Below are positions 62,738 to 64,000 of a DNA stretch of 64,000 nt, piece after piece. The notes beneath the pieces are model-generated. The model saw nothing but the letters and a program-made list of their open reading frames with translations. It was not told where the DNA came from and did not search any database. Source of the DNA: Mucilaginibacter terrae (GTDB taxonomy: Bacteria; Bacteroidota; Bacteroidia; Sphingobacteriales; Sphingobacteriaceae); assembly GCF_031951985.1 (NCBI RefSeq), contig NZ_JAVLVU010000001.1, positions 4,154,001-4,218,000 on the forward strand, given 5' to 3'. Numbering within the stretch: the first letter of the stretch is position 1; every line of letters starts with the position of its first letter. The translations under genes were made by a program, and so were the position numbers.

Positions 62738-64000
62738 ATGATAAGTAATTCCAATTTAAATAAAGGCATTAAGGTTTTGGTTGGTTGCATGTTTGGGTGC
62801 GTGCTTATGCACGCGCCCGCATGGGCCCAAAAAGCAAATAAAGTTAAACCCCAGCCTCCGGTTGCCGCTGAAAAGAGCGGCAAACTTGTTTATGCGGTTA
62901 ACGGTAAAGGAGATCGCATTCCCGATTATTCGTACGCAGGTTACAAGGCTTCCGAACAACCCATACCCGATGCACAGGTAAAAGTAGTGGTGCCTGTTAA
63001 ACCTGGCGATGCCACTGTGCGCATACAAGCTGCAATTGATTATGTAGCAGGTTTAACCGCTAACAAAAGTGGCCTTAAAGGTGCTGTGCTTCTACAAAAA
63101 GGAACTTACGAAGTAAACGGAAGCCTGAAATTCAAATCATCGGGCGTGGTTTTACGTGGCAGCGGAATGGGTAACGATGGCACCACGTTGATAGCCGCCG
63201 GTACCGACCGTGAAACGTTCATAAGAATTGCAGGTAAAGACGACCGTAAGATTAGCGACACTGTTAAAATAGCCGATGCCTATGTGCCGGTTAACGCCAC
63301 TTCATTCAATGTAACAGGGAAATATAAAGTAGGTGACCATGTCTTCATTCGTCGCCCGAGTACCAAAAACTGGATAGAACTATTAAAAACCGACCACTTT
63401 GGCGGCGGCATCACCGCATTGGGCTGGAAACCCGGTGAGCGTGATGTGATCTGGGACAGGACCATAACTGCTGTATCTGGTAATAAGATCAATATTGATG
63501 CACCGCTTACCACAGCTTTGGATACTGCTTACGGCGGCGGTTTAGTAAGTAGCTATCAGTGGGCTGGTCGTATCAGCAATATTGGTATCGAAAACCTTAA
63601 ACTGAAATCAACTTACGACGCTCAAAATTCTAAAGACGAAGCACACCGCTGGATGGCCATCACGATGGAGAATGTTCAGGATGCCTGGGTACGCCAGGTA
63701 GCATTTGAGCATTTTGCAGGTTCGGCCGTTTTTGTATTAGAAACAGGTAACCGCATCACCGTTCAGGATTGTAAATCAACTGCCCCCGTTTCCGAAATAG
63801 GAGGACAGCGCCGTTATACTTTTTATACTATGGGTGGGCAAACGTTGTTCCAGCGTTTATATGCCGAGCAGGGTTATCATGACTTTGCCGTGGGCTATTG
63901 TGCTCCTGGTCCTAACGCATTTGTACAATGCCAGGCCTGGCAGCCGCATAGCTTTAGCGGAGCTATAGATAGTTGGTCGTCGGGTGTGCTGTTTGATGTA
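62738..64000 (+). CDS. exported pectin-lyase-fold protein, partial at right edge
   Basis: The frame runs from ATG 62738 to the end of the window (421 codons, no stop). A signal peptide with a hydrophobic core (VLVGCMFGCVLMHAPAWAQ) and a Cys-containing part precedes VKPQPPVAAEKSG. The mature part has KGDRIPDYSYAGYKASEQPI, TVRIQAAIDYVAGLT, VLLQKGTYEVNGSLKFKSSG and VVLRGSGMGNDGTTLIAAG, typical of right-handed beta-helix polysaccharide-active proteins; it resembles DUF4955-like proteins of pectin loci. Catalytic residues cannot be fixed because the C-terminal part is missing. It is coupled to the pectate lyase gene. Confidence 0.82.
   Translation, partial: MISNSNLNKGIKVLVGCMFGCVLMHAPAWAQKANKVKPQPPVAAEKSGKLVYAVNGKGDRIPDYSYAGYKASEQPIPDAQVKVVVPVKPGDATVRIQAAIDYVAGLTANKSGLKGAVLLQKGTYEVNGSLKFKSSGVVLRGSGMGNDGTTLIAAGTDRETFIRIAGKDDRKISDTVKIADAYVPVNATSFNVTGKYKVGDHVFIRRPSTKNWIELLKTDHFGGGITALGWKPGERDVIWDRTITAVSGNKINIDAPLTTALDTAYGGGLVSSYQWAGRISNIGIENLKLKSTYDAQNSKDEAHRWMAITMENVQDAWVRQVAFEHFAGSAVFVLETGNRITVQDCKSTAPVSEIGGQRRYTFYTMGGQTLFQRLYAEQGYHDFAVGYCAPGPNAFVQCQAWQPHSFSGAIDSWSSGVLFDV

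Noticed and set aside
1..64000. CRISPR array, tRNA or rRNA genes, riboswitch
   Set aside because: Looked for regularly spaced short repeats, cloverleaf-like segments and known riboswitch cores; none was convincing.

Overview
The window looks like chromosomal DNA of a Bacteroidota soil or plant-associated saccharolytic bacterium, most likely Sphingobacteriaceae (Mucilaginibacter/Pedobacter type). The evidence is a SusC/SusD pair, many Sec-exported glycoside hydrolases, a zapA-6S RNA-rny block, TAnnTTTG-type promoters, weak Shine-Dalgarno use, and families of intergenic hairpin repeats. The genus is inferred, not proven.

Layout. (1) 1-4.5 kb is a degraded accessory region. It holds a secreted orphan protein, an orphan HExxH metallopeptidase toxin domain, a lipoprotein gene split by an IS982-family element with a clear 6-bp target duplication, small gene remnants, and an IS3-family element with a -1 frameshift signal. 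(2) 4.7-10.2 kb is housekeeping: pheT, a coiled-coil gene, zapA, a probable 6S RNA, rny and a membrane protein. (3) 10.2-19.5 kb carries a TonB-dependent receptor with a lipoprotein partner (frameshifted), a minus-strand two-domain ornithine/glycine lipid synthase, a helix-hairpin-helix protein, a small membrane protein and a tandem DUF4394 lipoprotein. (4) 19.6 kb to the right edge is a pectin/rhamnogalacturonan utilisation locus of at least 44 kb, with every gene on the + strand.

How the locus works. PL1 pectate lyase, GH28 polygalacturonase, CE8 pectin methylesterase and CE12 rhamnogalacturonan acetylesterase open and de-esterify the polymer. SusC/SusD import oligosaccharides. GH105, GH78, two GH2 enzymes, GH95, a beta-propeller enzyme and two GH-like proteins I cannot place in a family trim the oligomers. 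UxaB and UxaA take tagaturonate to 2-keto-3-deoxygluconate, and a DapA-type aldolase, a sodium/solute symporter and an L-fucose-isomerase-like enzyme handle released sugars. A lactonase plus a zinc alcohol dehydrogenase directly downstream of uxaBA, together with a GH95 enzyme that has Thr at a substrate-selecting position, suggests a route from L-galactose through L-galactonate into D-tagaturonate. No transcriptional regulator, UxaC, KdgK or KduI/KduD is visible in the window.

Three genes (13258-14626, 47344-49747, 50000-51578) each carry one apparent single-base insertion in a short homopolymer. This could be real decay or sequencing indels. Several intergenic repeat families recur, and one copy lies in the 5' end of a GH2 reading frame.
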